Shown: positions 53,102-63,093 of the stretch, piece by piece
Position numbering within the stretch: position 1 is the stretch's first letter
Layout: the number at the start of each line of letters is the position of its first letter
Origin: a bacterium
GTDB taxonomy: Bacteria; Electryoneota; RPQS01
Assembly (NCBI GenBank): GCA_036504735.1
Contig: DASXUQ010000005.1
Coordinates: 775,377-839,376, forward strand
DNA length: 64,000 nucleotides
Direction: 5' to 3'
Program-made: the position numbers and the translations under genes
The notes under the pieces: generated by a model
Seen by the model: the letters and a program-made list of their open reading frames with translations, nothing else
What the model was told of the DNA's origin: nothing
Database searches by the model: none

Positions 53102-53131
53102 ATCCTGCATCCCGAAGACGGGTTGCAGGAT
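53102..53131. repeat. imperfect palindrome upstream of tal
   Basis: ATCCTGCA-T-CCCG - AAGA - CGGG-T-TGCAGGAT followed by GACAAG; a REP-like hairpin with one T-T mismatch. The GGATGACAA end recalls the GGAATGACAA end of the repeats at 19502 and 19614. Confidence 0.75.
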
Positions 53132-53187
53132 GACAAGCTTAGGGGGACAGAACAGGATAAGAAAGAACGGAATGACAAGCGCAGGGA

Positions 53188-53637
53188 TTACGCTCCGGCG
53201 GCTTCCATCGCGAGCACCTTTTTGAGACGGCGTTCATGGCGTTCCAAGTGGGAAAAGCGCGCCTTCAGGAATGCGATCACGATTTCCTTGGCAAGCTCGC
53301 CGCCGATAACCCGCGCACCGAGGCAGAGCACGTTGACGTCATCGTCTTCCACACCCTGCCGCGCCGAGAAGGTATCCGCCGACAGTCCCGCACGCACGCC
53401 TTTCATCTTATTCGCTGCCACGCATGCGCCGACGCCGCTGCCGCAGATGATAATGCCACGCTCCGCGTTTCCGGAAATCACTTCCAGCCCCACCGCGCGC
53501 GCATAATCGGGATAGTCCACGGGATCAAGCGACATCGTGCCGACGTCAATTATCTCGTAGCCGGCTTTCAACAGCCACGGAACCAGTTCGCTCTTCAGGG
53601 TAAATCCCGCGTGGTCACAGCCGATGGCAATCTTCAT
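53188..53637 (-). CDS. rpiB: ribose-5-phosphate isomerase B
   Basis: 149 residues. [59 protein letters not shown] (catalytic Cys and anion-binding loop) and [19 protein letters not shown] are the RpiB motifs. It interconverts ribose-5-phosphate and ribulose-5-phosphate. Its ATG overlaps the tkt stop (ATGA), so the two are translationally coupled. Confidence 0.96.
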   Translation of the reverse strand: MKIAIGCDHAGFTLKSELVPWLLKAGYEIIDVGTMSLDPVDYPDYARAVGLEVISGNAERGIIICGSGVGACVAANKMKGVRAGLSADTFSARQGVEDDDVNVLCLGARVIGGELAKEIVIAFLKARFSHLERHERRLKKVLAMEAAGA

Positions 53638-55664
53638 GCGTTCTCCTCCACCGCCGGGCGCACTTTATCCAGAACCATTCGCGAGCGCTGCACCACATTC
53701 GGCACGTTAAACCCTAACTTCTCCATGACGATTTCACCCGGCGCGGAGGCACCGAAGCGGTCCAGCCCAATCACGTCGCCGTCGAGGCCAGTGTATTTCC
53801 ACCAGCCGCAGGTCGCGCCCGTTTCGATAGCTACACGCGCTTTGATAAACGGCGGCAACACCGAATCGCGGTACTCTTGCGGCTGCGCATCAAACAGCTT
53901 CAGGCACGGCATGGATACCACGCGCGTCGCAATCCCATTCGCTTCGAGCTGCTCGCGGGCTTTAAGCGCCAATCCGACTTCGCTGCCGGTGGCCATCAGA
54001 ATCAGTTGCGGGGTTCTGCCGGACGCTTCCGCCAGCACATAGCCGCCGCGTTCCACCTTCAGCGGACCATACAGTGCGGGATCCAAGGTATCGACATTCT
54101 GCCGCGTGAGCGCCAGCGCTGTCGGTCCGTCCTCCCGCTCAATCGCCAGCTTCCAGCACTGCGCCGTCTCATTGGGATCCGCCGGACGCATCACCCACAA
54201 ATTCGGCGTCGCCCGCATCATCCACAACTGTTCCACCGGCTGGTGCGTCGGTCCGTCTTCTCCGAGGCCAATGCTGTCATGAGTGAACACATAGATCACC
54301 GGCAGCTTGGTCAGCGCCGCCAGCCGGATCGACGGCTTCATGTAATCTACGAAATTCAAAAATGTGCTGCCAAACGCGAGATACGGCGCGGTCAGCGCGA
54401 TGCCGTTCAGAATCGCGGTCATGGCATGCTCGCGCACACCGAACCGCAGATTGCGGCCTTTGTAATTTCCTTTTTCGAAATCACCACCGCCTTCGATATA
54501 CGTCAAATTCGACTCATGCAGATCGGCGGAGCCGCCGAACATGGCCGGTAAAATCGGGGCGAGTTGATGAATAACCTTCTCCGATGCTTTCCGCGTCGCA
54601 ATCGGCTTGTCTTTTGAACTCCACGACGGCAGATGAGTTTCCCAGTCGGCGGGCAGTTTCCGCGCCCAGAAATTGTCCCACTGTTCACGGAACCCGGCGG
54701 AGCCGCTGCGGGCCGCGTCAACTTTGGCCGTCCAATCGTTTTGCAGTTTCGCGCCGCGATCCACCGCCGAGCGGAAGTTCTTCAGCGCTTCATCCGGGAT
54801 GTAGAACTTCTTGTCCTCGGGCCAGCCCAGTGCACGCTTGGTCAACATTACTTCCTCATCACCCAGCGGCGAGCCGTGCGCCTTCTGACTGTTGGCCTTG
54901 TTGGGCGAGCCGAAACCGATGATCGTCTTGCAGCAAATCAGCGACGGCTTGGACGTCTGGGCTACCGCCGCCTTGATCGCCGTTTCCACGGCGTCGGGAT
55001 CCATGCCGTCGATGCTTTGCACGTGCCAACCGTAAGCTTCGTAGCGCTTGCTCACGTCTTCGCTGAAAGACATGGCTGTCGGTCCGTCGAGGCTGATGTT
55101 GTTGTCATCGTAAAGGAGCACAATCGAGCCAAGCCCCAAGTGTCCGGCCAGCGACGCCGCTTCCGATTGCACGCCTTCCATCATGTCGCCATCAGAGCAG
55201 ATGCCGTAGATATGGAAGTCGATGACCTCGCGGCCTTGAGCATTGAACGTTGCCGCCAAATGTTCGCGCGCGATGGCCATGCCGACCATATTGCCTACAC
55301 CCTGCCCCAGCGGGCCGGTGGTCGCTTCCACACCCGCCGTGCCGTGATTGGCTTCGGGATGGCCGGGAGTCCGTGAGCCCCACTGCCGGAAGTTTTGCAG
55401 ATCGTCCATCGTGAGATCATAGCCGGTCAGATGCAGCAACGAGTATAACAGCGCGCAGCCATGTCCCGCCGACAGCACAAAGCGGTCGCGGTTGATCCAC
55501 TGGGGATCGTGCGGATTGTGACGAAGAAATTTCGTCCAGATAACATAACCCATCGCCGCCGCGCCGAGAGGCAGGCCCGGATGACCGGACTTAGCCTTTT
55601 GTACGGTATCGATGGAAAGGGTTCGAATGGTATTGATCGAGAGTTGGTCGAGAGCAGAACTCAT
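53634..55664 (-). CDS. tkt: transketolase
   Basis: 676 residues from ATG 55664, where the family alignment begins. [19 protein letters not shown], the thiamine diphosphate motif GDGDMMEGV-like [86 protein letters not shown] and [15 protein letters not shown]. It transfers two-carbon units in the non-oxidative pentose phosphate pathway. No strong Shine-Dalgarno. First gene of a tkt-rpiB unit. Confidence 0.96.
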   Translation of the reverse strand: MSSALDQLSINTIRTLSIDTVQKAKSGHPGLPLGAAAMGYVIWTKFLRHNPHDPQWINRDRFVLSAGHGCALLYSLLHLTGYDLTMDDLQNFRQWGSRTPGHPEANHGTAGVEATTGPLGQGVGNMVGMAIAREHLAATFNAQGREVIDFHIYGICSDGDMMEGVQSEAASLAGHLGLGSIVLLYDDNNISLDGPTAMSFSEDVSKRYEAYGWHVQSIDGMDPDAVETAIKAAVAQTSKPSLICCKTIIGFGSPNKANSQKAHGSPLGDEEVMLTKRALGWPEDKKFYIPDEALKNFRSAVDRGAKLQNDWTAKVDAARSGSAGFREQWDNFWARKLPADWETHLPSWSSKDKPIATRKASEKVIHQLAPILPAMFGGSADLHESNLTYIEGGGDFEKGNYKGRNLRFGVREHAMTAILNGIALTAPYLAFGSTFLNFVDYMKPSIRLAALTKLPVIYVFTHDSIGLGEDGPTHQPVEQLWMMRATPNLWVMRPADPNETAQCWKLAIEREDGPTALALTRQNVDTLDPALYGPLKVERGGYVLAEASGRTPQLILMATGSEVGLALKAREQLEANGIATRVVSMPCLKLFDAQPQEYRDSVLPPFIKARVAIETGATCGWWKYTGLDGDVIGLDRFGASAPGEIVMEKLGFNVPNVVQRSRMVLDKVRPAVEENA

Positions 55665-55750
55665 GAAGATCACTCGGTTTTCACAGTAGGTGGGAATGAC
55701 GTAGTTTGAACGGACGACAAAGGGGGAGGGTTCCGTGCGGCACAAAAACG

Positions 55751-55786
55751 CACAGAACGACGGGACGCATTGCCCGTCGTTCTGTG
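55751..55786. terminator. intrinsic terminator of the 18xFN3 gene
   Basis: CACAGAACGACGGG / CCCGTCGTTCTGTG, perfect 14-bp stem with 8-nt loop. On the minus strand followed by TGCGTTTTTG. Confidence 0.85.
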
Positions 55787-55825
55787 GTTGTCTCAGATAT
55801 TCACTTCAGACAGACCGCTTGCGCC

Positions 55826-58800
55826 TTACTTCATCAACAGCATCTTGCGCATCATCACGCGGTCGCCGGTTTCCATGCGGACCAGATACATGCCCGAAGG
55901 ACAGCTTCGGCAATCCCAGTTGATCGAATGCACGCCCGGCTGCATCGCACCGTCAATCAGGCTGGCGACTTGCCGACCCAGCACATCATACACCGCCACC
56001 TTCACCTCCGCCGTGCGAGGCACGCCGAAGCGGATCACCGTAGACGGGTTGAAGGGGTTCGGGTAGTTCTGGCTGAGGAAGAAATCGGTCGGAATCGCGC
56101 CCGGATCCAGTTGATCCACGCCGTCCGTGCAGTCGAGGATGAAGGTGTTGGAATACACCGTGTCGACGCGCGCGCCGCGGTGGCTGACCAGCATCAGATG
56201 ACTGTTGGGATAGTTGGCGGAGTTGGTATCCGGCATCGTTACGTTGGCAAAGCTGTCGACCGGCGACACCGTGGCAATCGAACGGTACGCACCGCCGTTC
56301 AGTGACAGGAAGAATTCGGCAGTCGGAATGGCCGAGCAGTGCTGCAGGACAATGTGCACAGACGCGCCGCAACGCAGCGTCGTCGCCACATCGTTCATCC
56401 GCACCAGTTGCAGAACATGTCCGGTCACCGGAGTCGACTGCGCACTCTGACCGCACCACGGGTTGAACCCGGCTACGGTGTAAGAATGGTTGGCCGAATT
56501 CGGCAGGTTGCGGTCCGCATAACGCAGGGCCGTTGTGCTGTCGATCAGGACGCCGTCACGGAACACACGGTACCGCGACGTTTCGCCCGGCGATGCATTC
56601 CAGGTCAGCACCACCGAATCGCACACCGCGGCTGCGGCCTGCAAAGCGGCCGGGACGCCTGCGCTGGCATGGCTGGTGCCGTTGGTGGCCGGAGTGGCCG
56701 AGCCGTCGCCGCATTCCGTGCTGTGCCCCAGCACCGTGTACACATAGGTACCCGGCACGGTCACATCGAGATACGTGAAGGTGGCTGCCGTCACGTTGGC
56801 AATGTTCGTCGCGCCACGGAACACGCGGAAGGTGTCCACGTCGCCGGCCGCCGCGCCCCAACGCAGGAAGACCGAGTTGCAGGAATCCCGGGCCGTAAGG
56901 AAGGCCGGAATCTGCGGACCCTGCATCCGCGAGCCGTTGGCCGGGGCGGAAATCGGGCTGAGACCGCAGCCATTGCGCGCGCTCACCGTATAGGCATGCG
57001 GAGCGCCAATCGCCACGTTCGCATCGAGGTATTGCAATACGTCAGCGGCCACACTGTCAATCGCGGTGCCATCGCGGTAGATCCAGAAGCGGGTCTCGCC
57101 TACGATGTTGCTCCACGAGACCATAATAGCGTCGCAGCGGTTTGTCGACGCCGCCACGTTCTGAACTTGCGCCAGAACGTCCGTGCGCACGCCGGTCTGC
57201 GGAGTGTTGAAGCTGCCACGGCCGCAGGCATTGCGTGCCAGAATGCGATACGTGTAGGTGATGCCTGCCGTGACGGTATTGTCCACAAACGTGGTCACGT
57301 CGGCGCCCAGCGAGTCTTCCACCACGGGAGTCGGGTTGGTACGCTGAAGGATGTAGCCTTCATTGTCGGCAACGTTCGTCCAGGTCACCGTGATGTTCGT
57401 GCACATGGTGTCACTGGCCGCAAAGTTCGTCACCGTTCCGGGGATACCGCGGTGAATGCCGGTGGCGGCTGCGGACAGCACGCCTTCGCCGCATTCATTG
57501 AAGGCGCCGATCTGATAGGTGAACGATCCGACGCCGGAGGTGTTGTCGGTAAAGGTCAGGGTGTCGCGGCCAATGGTGCCGATCAACACCGTTTCCCGGT
57601 AGATATGATATCCGGTTTCTTCGGCCATATTGCTCCACGTCAGCACGATGTCCGAGCAACTGGTCGTCGACGCTTCGACGCCCGTTACCTGCGCCGGCAC
57701 CGGCTTGAAGCGAATCGAAACCGGTTCGGAAACCGGGCCCGTGCCGCAGGCATTGATGCCCTGCACCGTGTACGCATAGGTTCCGGGCTGGGCCGAAACC
57801 GGCAGCGTCGTCACGGAACCGCCGACCGAATCCACACGAACCGCATTGCGCAGAATCAGATAGCCGGTCACGTCGCCGACAGCCGTCCACGTCAGCGTGG
57901 CTTCGCCGCAGGCGCTGTCCGGAGCCGTCACGGAGGACGTTTCCGTGGGCGGTCCCTGGCGTTCGCCGCTGACCGTACCCGACGCGGTGCCCGTGCCGCA
58001 CTGATTGACCGCCTGAATGGCGTACTCATGCAGGCCGACCGTGGCGGTCGAATCCACATAGGTCACGACGTTCTGCGCCACCGTCGCCAGCGGAGCGGCG
58101 TCACGGAACAGCTCGTAGGTTACTTCGTTCGAAAGGTCCGTCCATGTTACCGTGATATGGCACTGGTCGTTCGTGGCGGCCAGACCGGCCACTTCAGCGG
58201 GGATGCTCTGTACGCGTCCGTCTACGTTTGCCGAGACGGGACCCGCACCGCAGAAGTTCACCGGTTCAATGGCATAGACATAGATGCCCGGCGTCAGTGT
58301 GGCGTCGTGGAACGTGCCTACGCCCTGATTGACCGAATCCAGCAGCGTGCCGCCGCGGAAAATGCGGTAGCGTTCCGCCGTACCCAGATCCGTCCATGTC
58401 AGATAGATGCTCGTGCAGCTATCCTGCGTCGCCGCCAGCGTGGTTACCTGTGACGGGATGGCATTGTACGTGCCGGTTACGGCCGCACTGCGCGTGCCTT
58501 CGCCGCAGGTGTTGATACCCACAACGGCGTAGTGATGGTTGCCCACCGTGGCGTTGGAATCATAGAAGCTGACAACGCCGGCGGCCAGCACGGCCACCTG
58601 CACGCTGTCACGGTACACATGATATCCGGTTTCATCGGGAAGGTCATTCCACGTCACGTGGACGCGGTTACACTCGTCGGTGGTCGCCGCCACACTGGCA
58701 GGAGCCACCGGCATCGGAGTGCGCGTGCCGGTCACGTTGGCCGGGAACGACGGGTTGGTGCAAAAGAGCGAATACGGGCGCACCGAGTAGGCCGAGTTGC

Positions 58801-61618
58801 CTTCCGGCGCCGCCGTATCGAGGAAGCTGGTCGCGCTCGAGGCGGTGGTATCGATGTTCACTCCGCCGCGACGCACAATGTAGCCGTCAATGGCGCCCGT
58901 GCCGTGAGTCCATGACACCAGCACACCGTCGCAACGGTTGATCGTCGCCGCAATATTGGTGGCCGGAGTCGGCTGGGTCTGCATGATGCCGTTGGCCGTA
59001 TCCGAGCGCGCGCTTTCGCCGCATTCCGCGGAATACTGAGTCACGGCGTAGGACCAGTTGCCCGGGCCTCCCGGATGAATATCGCGCGTGGTGACCGTGC
59101 CATCGACGATGTCAATCAGAATAGAGTTCTGGAAAATCCGGTAATACTGTACGGGGCCGCTGACCGGCTGCCAGGTCAGACGCACGATGTCGCAACGGTT
59201 TGTCGTTGCCGTGAGCCCTTGCACGACCGCGGGGGCCGGACGTACGCCCTGCACCGCCGTGGGCACTTCGCCGATACCGCAGCTATTGTAGGAAACAACT
59301 ACGTACGAATAGGTAGTGCCGGGAGTCGCGTCCGCATCCGAGAAGGTCGTCGCCGCTCCTGCCGCAACACCGATGCGCGAGCCATCGCGCCGCACCTGAA
59401 GGCTGTCCGCGCCGCTCGCGGCGGTCCAGGTCAGCACAACGGCCGCACACTGATTCGACGTGGCCGCCAAACCGGTGATTGCCGGAGGCGCGGGATTACG
59501 ACGTCCCTGCGCCGCAACCGAGACCGGACCGATGCCGCACACGTTTGTGCCGGCCACCGTGTAATTATGATTCACGGCGTCGTGAATGTCGACATCCGAG
59601 AAGCTCGTCGCCAGCGGACCCGTGGCGCCGATGCGCACGGCATCCCGGTAGACGATGAAGCTGTCCACGCCGGCCTGCGTCTGCCAGGCGATATTAACGC
59701 CGGTGCAGAGGCCCTGCGACGCGGTGACGCCTGCGACCTGAGCGGGAAGCTCACGGCGCATTCCGGCATCCCCGGTAGACGGATCAGCCGAACCGCACGC
59801 GTTGGCCGCAACCACCGTATAGGTGTACACGACACCCGGAACCGACGTCACATCGGTAAATGTCAGAGCATTCGCTCCAACGTGGCCGACTTGAACGCCG
59901 TCACGCAGTACGCGGAAACTGTCCTCGCCGGCGACGTTATTCCACGTCACATCGACGCCCGCACACACGTTATCCGAGGCCACCACACCGGTTACCTGAC
60001 CGGGCAAGCCACGACGGCTGCCGGCATTGGCAAGACTCGGCGCGCTGCTGCCGCAGCCGTTGAACGCCAGCACACTGTAGGTGTAGTTGACGCCGCCCGC
60101 AGCGGTCATATCTTCAAAATGCAGAGTATCCTGCGGCACCGGACCCAGCGTGTCCGTGGTGGCGCCGAAGGTGCGCATCACCTTGAATCCCTGATTCGAC
60201 GCCACATTCGACCAGGTCAAACGCACACGGTCGCAAAGAGTACTGTCCGTCGCCGCGAAGTTCAGCGGCGTGCCCGGAGTCTGGAACCGCACGCCCAAAT
60301 CATACACCGAAGCCGCCGCCGGTCCGCAGGTATTCGCTGCGATGACCCAGTAGCGGTACGATGTCCCGATCGTTCCGGTAATGTCCCGGTAGCGAACGGT
60401 ATTGGCGGGCAATCCTGCCGGGACGAGGTTTGAAGGCGACGTGCCGTCGGCGTTCGAACGCCACACCTGATATGCCGTCTCACCGGTCACATCGGTCCAG
60501 GTAATAATCGTCGAGTCGCAAACACCGTCGGTTGCGCTGACATTCTGCACCTGCGCCGGACGCTGCAAAGCCTGACCCGTCACGGGGGCAGAAGGCAGTC
60601 CGTAGCCGCAGACCGAATTCCAGCCCACAACGGTATACTGGCCGGCTGCGCCCGATAACGTCGTATGACTGAACGTCAGAATTCCCGGCGTCACCACCTG
60701 ACGGAAGCCGACGCTGTCCGCGTCACGCCGGACGACAAAGCGCTGCGTGCCCGCGATACTGGCGAAGCTCCACGTGACCGTCACGGTCGAACATGCATTC
60801 TGCACCGTAAGGCTGGTGGCGACCTGCGGAGCCGTAGACGCCATACCCGGGTCCGTCGGCTGAGCGGAGAAGGCTATCGACGTGCCACAATTTCTGCGGG
60901 CCTTAATCGAGAACGTATAGGGGACGCCGCTGGCAGCGGACGAGTCCGTATACGAGCGAACGGCAGGTCCAACCTGAGCGATTTCCTGAGTGTTGCCGCC
61001 TTCGTCGCGGTACAGGAAGAAAGCATCCAACTGGTCCACGTTATCCGGATAGTTCCACGTCATGTTCACGCCAAAACACGTGGAATTGTCCGTCGCCGAA
61101 AAGGCGGTGGGAGGAGGCGGGGGCAGACAGCCCGCGCAGGGCTGTTCGATGCACTGCCACGGTCCGACTTCATAGTCCGAAGCACCGCTCACAGGGCTGA
61201 ACACATTCGAGACGTAATGTCGACCGGGGAGACAGATTCGCAGATAGAACCGGTTCGGTGTGGGCAAAATGCCGTACGAACAGAACTGCGGATTCCGGTC
61301 GTCCATGTAGAACTGGCCGGGCAAGAGACCGTTGTATTCGGCATCAAAGAAGAATTGGTTCAGGTTCACCAACCCCGGAGGGCAGTTGTCGCCTGTGCAG
61401 GCATTTGCCAGCGAATCCTCGGGGCCAATACCTGCCGGATCCTTGTCCTGCCAGATTTCGATAATTGTGCCGTCCGCAATGGGATGTCCGGCACCATCAC
61501 ACAGGCTGTCCAGTTGCTGATCGGATTCCAACAGCGCCACGCAGAAAGACTGCGCCAGCACCGTGGATGCTCCGGCTAACAAAGCCAGCAAAACCAAAAC
61601 TGTTACAAAAACTCTCAT
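55826..61618 (-). CDS. giant secreted protein: novel N-terminal domain, 18 FN3 repeats, type IX sorting domain
   Basis: 1930 residues from ATG 61618 (GAGGAGAG upstream). The signal peptide ends TVLAQ. Residues about 24-161 form the uncharacterised N-terminal domain also seen at 4852, with GTIIEIW, FYLRICLP and WQCIEQPC (154-161). Eighteen FN3-like repeats of about 87 residues follow (nt 61123-56412). Their typical unit is PAQVTGVxAS...C...VTW...YRDG...YTYTV.AxNxCG.G, and each has one cysteine before the first Trp strand and one near its end, suggesting one disulfide per repeat. The C-terminus has NYPNPFNPSTVIRF and a Por-type tail ending MMRKMLLMK. It is probably a rod-like surface protein. 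No enzymatic domain was seen. Confidence 0.85.
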   Translation of the reverse strand: MRVFVTVLVLLALLAGASTVLAQSFCVALLESDQQLDSLCDGAGHPIADGTIIEIWQDKDPAGIGPEDSLANACTGDNCPPGLVNLNQFFFDAEYNGLLPGQFYMDDRNPQFCSYGILPTPNRFYLRICLPGRHYVSNVFSPVSGASDYEVGPWQCIEQPCAGCLPPPPPTAFSATDNSTCFGVNMTWNYPDNVDQLDAFFLYRDEGGNTQEIAQVGPAVRSYTDSSAASGVPYTFSIKARRNCGTSIAFSAQPTDPGMASTAPQVATSLTVQNACSTVTVTWSFASIAGTQRFVVRRDADSVGFRQVVTPGILTFSHTTLSGAAGQYTVVGWNSVCGYGLPSAPVTGQALQRPAQVQNVSATDGVCDSTIITWTDVTGETAYQVWRSNADGTSPSNLVPAGLPANTVRYRDITGTIGTSYRYWVIAANTCGPAAASVYDLGVRFQTPGTPLNFAATDSTLCDRVRLTWSNVASNQGFKVMRTFGATTDTLGPVPQDTLHFEDMTAAGGVNYTYSVLAFNGCGSSAPSLANAGSRRGLPGQVTGVVASDNVCAGVDVTWNNVAGEDSFRVLRDGVQVGHVGANALTFTDVTSVPGVVYTYTVVAANACGSADPSTGDAGMRRELPAQVAGVTASQGLCTGVNIAWQTQAGVDSFIVYRDAVRIGATGPLATSFSDVDIHDAVNHNYTVAGTNVCGIGPVSVAAQGRRNPAPPAITGLAATSNQCAAVVLTWTAASGADSLQVRRDGSRIGVAAGAATTFSDADATPGTTYSYVVVSYNSCGIGEVPTAVQGVRPAPAVVQGLTATTNRCDIVRLTWQPVSGPVQYYRIFQNSILIDIVDGTVTTRDIHPGGPGNWSYAVTQYSAECGESARSDTANGIMQTQPTPATNIAATINRCDGVLVSWTHGTGAIDGYIVRRGGVNIDTTASSATSFLDTAAPEGNSAYSVRPYSLFCTNPSFPANVTGTRTPMPVAPASVAATTDECNRVHVTWNDLPDETGYHVYRDSVQVAVLAAGVVSFYDSNATVGNHHYAVVGINTCGEGTRSAAVTGTYNAIPSQVTTLAATQDSCTSIYLTWTDLGTAERYRIFRGGTLLDSVNQGVGTFHDATLTPGIYVYAIEPVNFCGAGPVSANVDGRVQSIPAEVAGLAATNDQCHITVTWTDLSNEVTYELFRDAAPLATVAQNVVTYVDSTATVGLHEYAIQAVNQCGTGTASGTVSGERQGPPTETSSVTAPDSACGEATLTWTAVGDVTGYLILRNAVRVDSVGGSVTTLPVSAQPGTYAYTVQGINACGTGPVSEPVSIRFKPVPAQVTGVEASTTSCSDIVLTWSNMAEETGYHIYRETVLIGTIGRDTLTFTDNTSGVGSFTYQIGAFNECGEGVLSAAATGIHRGIPGTVTNFAASDTMCTNITVTWTNVADNEGYILQRTNPTPVVEDSLGADVTTFVDNTVTAGITYTYRILARNACGRGSFNTPQTGVRTDVLAQVQNVAASTNRCDAIMVSWSNIVGETRFWIYRDGTAIDSVAADVLQYLDANVAIGAPHAYTVSARNGCGLSPISAPANGSRMQGPQIPAFLTARDSCNSVFLRWGAAAGDVDTFRVFRGATNIANVTAATFTYLDVTVPGTYVYTVLGHSTECGDGSATPATNGTSHASAGVPAALQAAAAVCDSVVLTWNASPGETSRYRVFRDGVLIDSTTALRYADRNLPNSANHSYTVAGFNPWCGQSAQSTPVTGHVLQLVRMNDVATTLRCGASVHIVLQHCSAIPTAEFFLSLNGGAYRSIATVSPVDSFANVTMPDTNSANYPNSHLMLVSHRGARVDTVYSNTFILDCTDGVDQLDPGAIPTDFFLSQNYPNPFNPSTVIRFGVPRTAEVKVAVYDVLGRQVASLIDGAMQPGVHSINWDCRSCPSGMYLVRMETGDRVMMRKMLLMK

Positions 61619-62015
61619 GGCGGCTCTCCTCACAAAACCGTATGGAAAAAAAGTCAAGATAGACTCTATGGCTATTGGGCAGTGTGCCTGCCTGACCGAT
61701 CCAAGTGTCTGCATTCCACCCGAGGAATCGACTCGGGATCTGTAAACCGCACAAACTCCGGTAATAGTGCGAAAACACACAAATTACATAGAGTTATGAA
61801 AAACATCTGCTGTAGGGTCTTCTGCTCACTTTAAGATAATCGTTTTTCTTAGGTGAGTCAACAGGAAAGAACATACGATAACAGTCATCCCTCGCCTGCT
61901 TGGGGCCACTTTACAAAGCGTTGTCAACGGTGAGATCAACCACGTGCCTTCCGTGTTGATCCTTTCGTCCTGATTGCGTACCTTAAGCACAGCCTAAGAG
62001 AGGGTTGTTTCGACT
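61619..62015. other. divergent intergenic region
   Basis: 397 bp between the 1930-residue protein gene and the propeller gene. Moderately AT-rich from 61740 to 61880. I see no gene, repeat or convincing promoter pair beyond a GAGAGGG Shine-Dalgarno-like motif 11 nt before the ATG at 62016. Confidence 0.5.
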
Positions 62016-62909
62016 ATGAATACACTGATTTTTCTATTCTTACTGGCGCTACCGGCCATTTCTTTTGCCGCTGCCACGCCTCAGTTACTTGTTTCAGCCG
62101 GCAAAACCGGGTGGACAAACCCCGTCATCTCCCGCGACGGCTCGAAACTGGCGTTCAGCAACGCCTCGCATAGTGAGATCCGAGTGCTCGTAATCGGCGA
62201 AGACTCCAGCCGGCAGGTGGTACTGAATGCCGGTGTCGGCAGACGTTTCGTCTTCGAGCCGGGGGATCAGGAGCGGGTCACCTATCGCCGCCGCATTGCC
62301 GCGCTTCCGGAACAGCCCGAGCGATTGCTGTCAGTCTCGCTCTACATGCTGGACCCGGTCTCCCGCACACAGAATGTCCGGGGCGATCTGTTTGGCCCGT
62401 ATCTGATCGGCAACCAGATCTATTACCGGGATTCCCTTACAGCACCCTTGATCTCTCTGGCTGGCAAAGCCCGTAAGGACGGTCCCTACTGGAACACCAC
62501 CACAGGCCAGCTTATGGTAAAGGATCCCAACGGTAAAGCCGTTTACACCTCGGATCCGACAGAACGCTTTGGGGCGATGGAAATCTCACCCGATGGCAAT
62601 TGGGTGGCGGCTGCCCAGACGGAGCCTTCTCGAGCCCTGCTGGTAATTCGCGTTTCGGATGGCAAAGTCATCAAGGAAAATAATGCCGCCGACCCCGGCT
62701 GGGCAGGCAATTCGATGAGTCTGGTGTGCGTGCGGCAAGAAGGCTCAAATCCTCCGGAACTGTACCGGCTTCGCCTCCCCAAAGGGACCGGCGACGTGCT
62801 CTTCAGTTCCCCCAAATTCTCCCCGGAAACTCCAGTTCTCAATGTAGATGGAAGCCGGGCGGTGTTTGTCAGCCAAGGCTCGATTTACTCGGTAGACGCC
62901 TTGCCGTGA
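62016..62909 (+). CDS. exported WD40-like (PD40/TolB-type) beta-propeller protein
   Basis: 297 residues. Signal peptide LIFLFLLALPAISFAA. Propeller blades carry the PD40 pattern: NPVISRDGSKLAFSNASHSEIRVLVI, AMEISPDGNWVAAAQTEPSRALLVIRV and PVLNVDGSRAVFVSQGSIYSVDAL. About four to five blades are visible, fewer than in TolB, and there is no N-terminal TolB domain. It is probably periplasmic; its partner is unknown. Confidence 0.75.
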   Translation: MNTLIFLFLLALPAISFAAATPQLLVSAGKTGWTNPVISRDGSKLAFSNASHSEIRVLVIGEDSSRQVVLNAGVGRRFVFEPGDQERVTYRRRIAALPEQPERLLSVSLYMLDPVSRTQNVRGDLFGPYLIGNQIYYRDSLTAPLISLAGKARKDGPYWNTTTGQLMVKDPNGKAVYTSDPTERFGAMEISPDGNWVAAAQTEPSRALLVIRVSDGKVIKENNAADPGWAGNSMSLVCVRQEGSNPPELYRLRLPKGTGDVLFSSPKFSPETPVLNVDGSRAVFVSQGSIYSVDALP

Positions 62910-63032
62910 CCGCTATAAAATCGCCATCTGATGTGCGGCCAAGGTTTGCCTCTGCATGAGATATAGCAAAAAGCGTGCGCTGATTCAGCAGGAGCAACCT
63001 TTCAGTTGCCGTGTCATCTCACAAAGCGTCCT

Positions 63033-63073
63033 AAACGCAAGATCCTCGTCACATTGACGAGGATCTTGCGTTT
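63033..63073. terminator. bidirectional terminator between propeller gene and hisC
   Basis: Perfect 19-bp inverted repeat: AAACGCAAGATCCTCGTCA - CAT - and its complement, with A-rich 5' and T-rich 3' ends, located between convergent genes. Confidence 0.9.
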
Positions 63074-63093
63074 CAAAACAGGTGAGAATCGGT

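Noticed and set aside
53638-53639. Possible frameshift at the rpiB/tkt junction
   Set aside because: The overlap is a normal ATGA stop-start coupling; both proteins are full length.
56339-60433. Long plus-strand frames (704 and 452 residues) opposite the FN3 protein
   Set aside because: Arg- and His-rich low-complexity translation of repetitive antisense DNA; the minus strand encodes a clear signal peptide, FN3 array and sorting domain.
56412-61123. Regularly spaced DNA repeats considered as CRISPR
   Set aside because: The period is about 260 bp, divergent, and matches protein repeat boundaries; no conserved direct repeat or cas gene.
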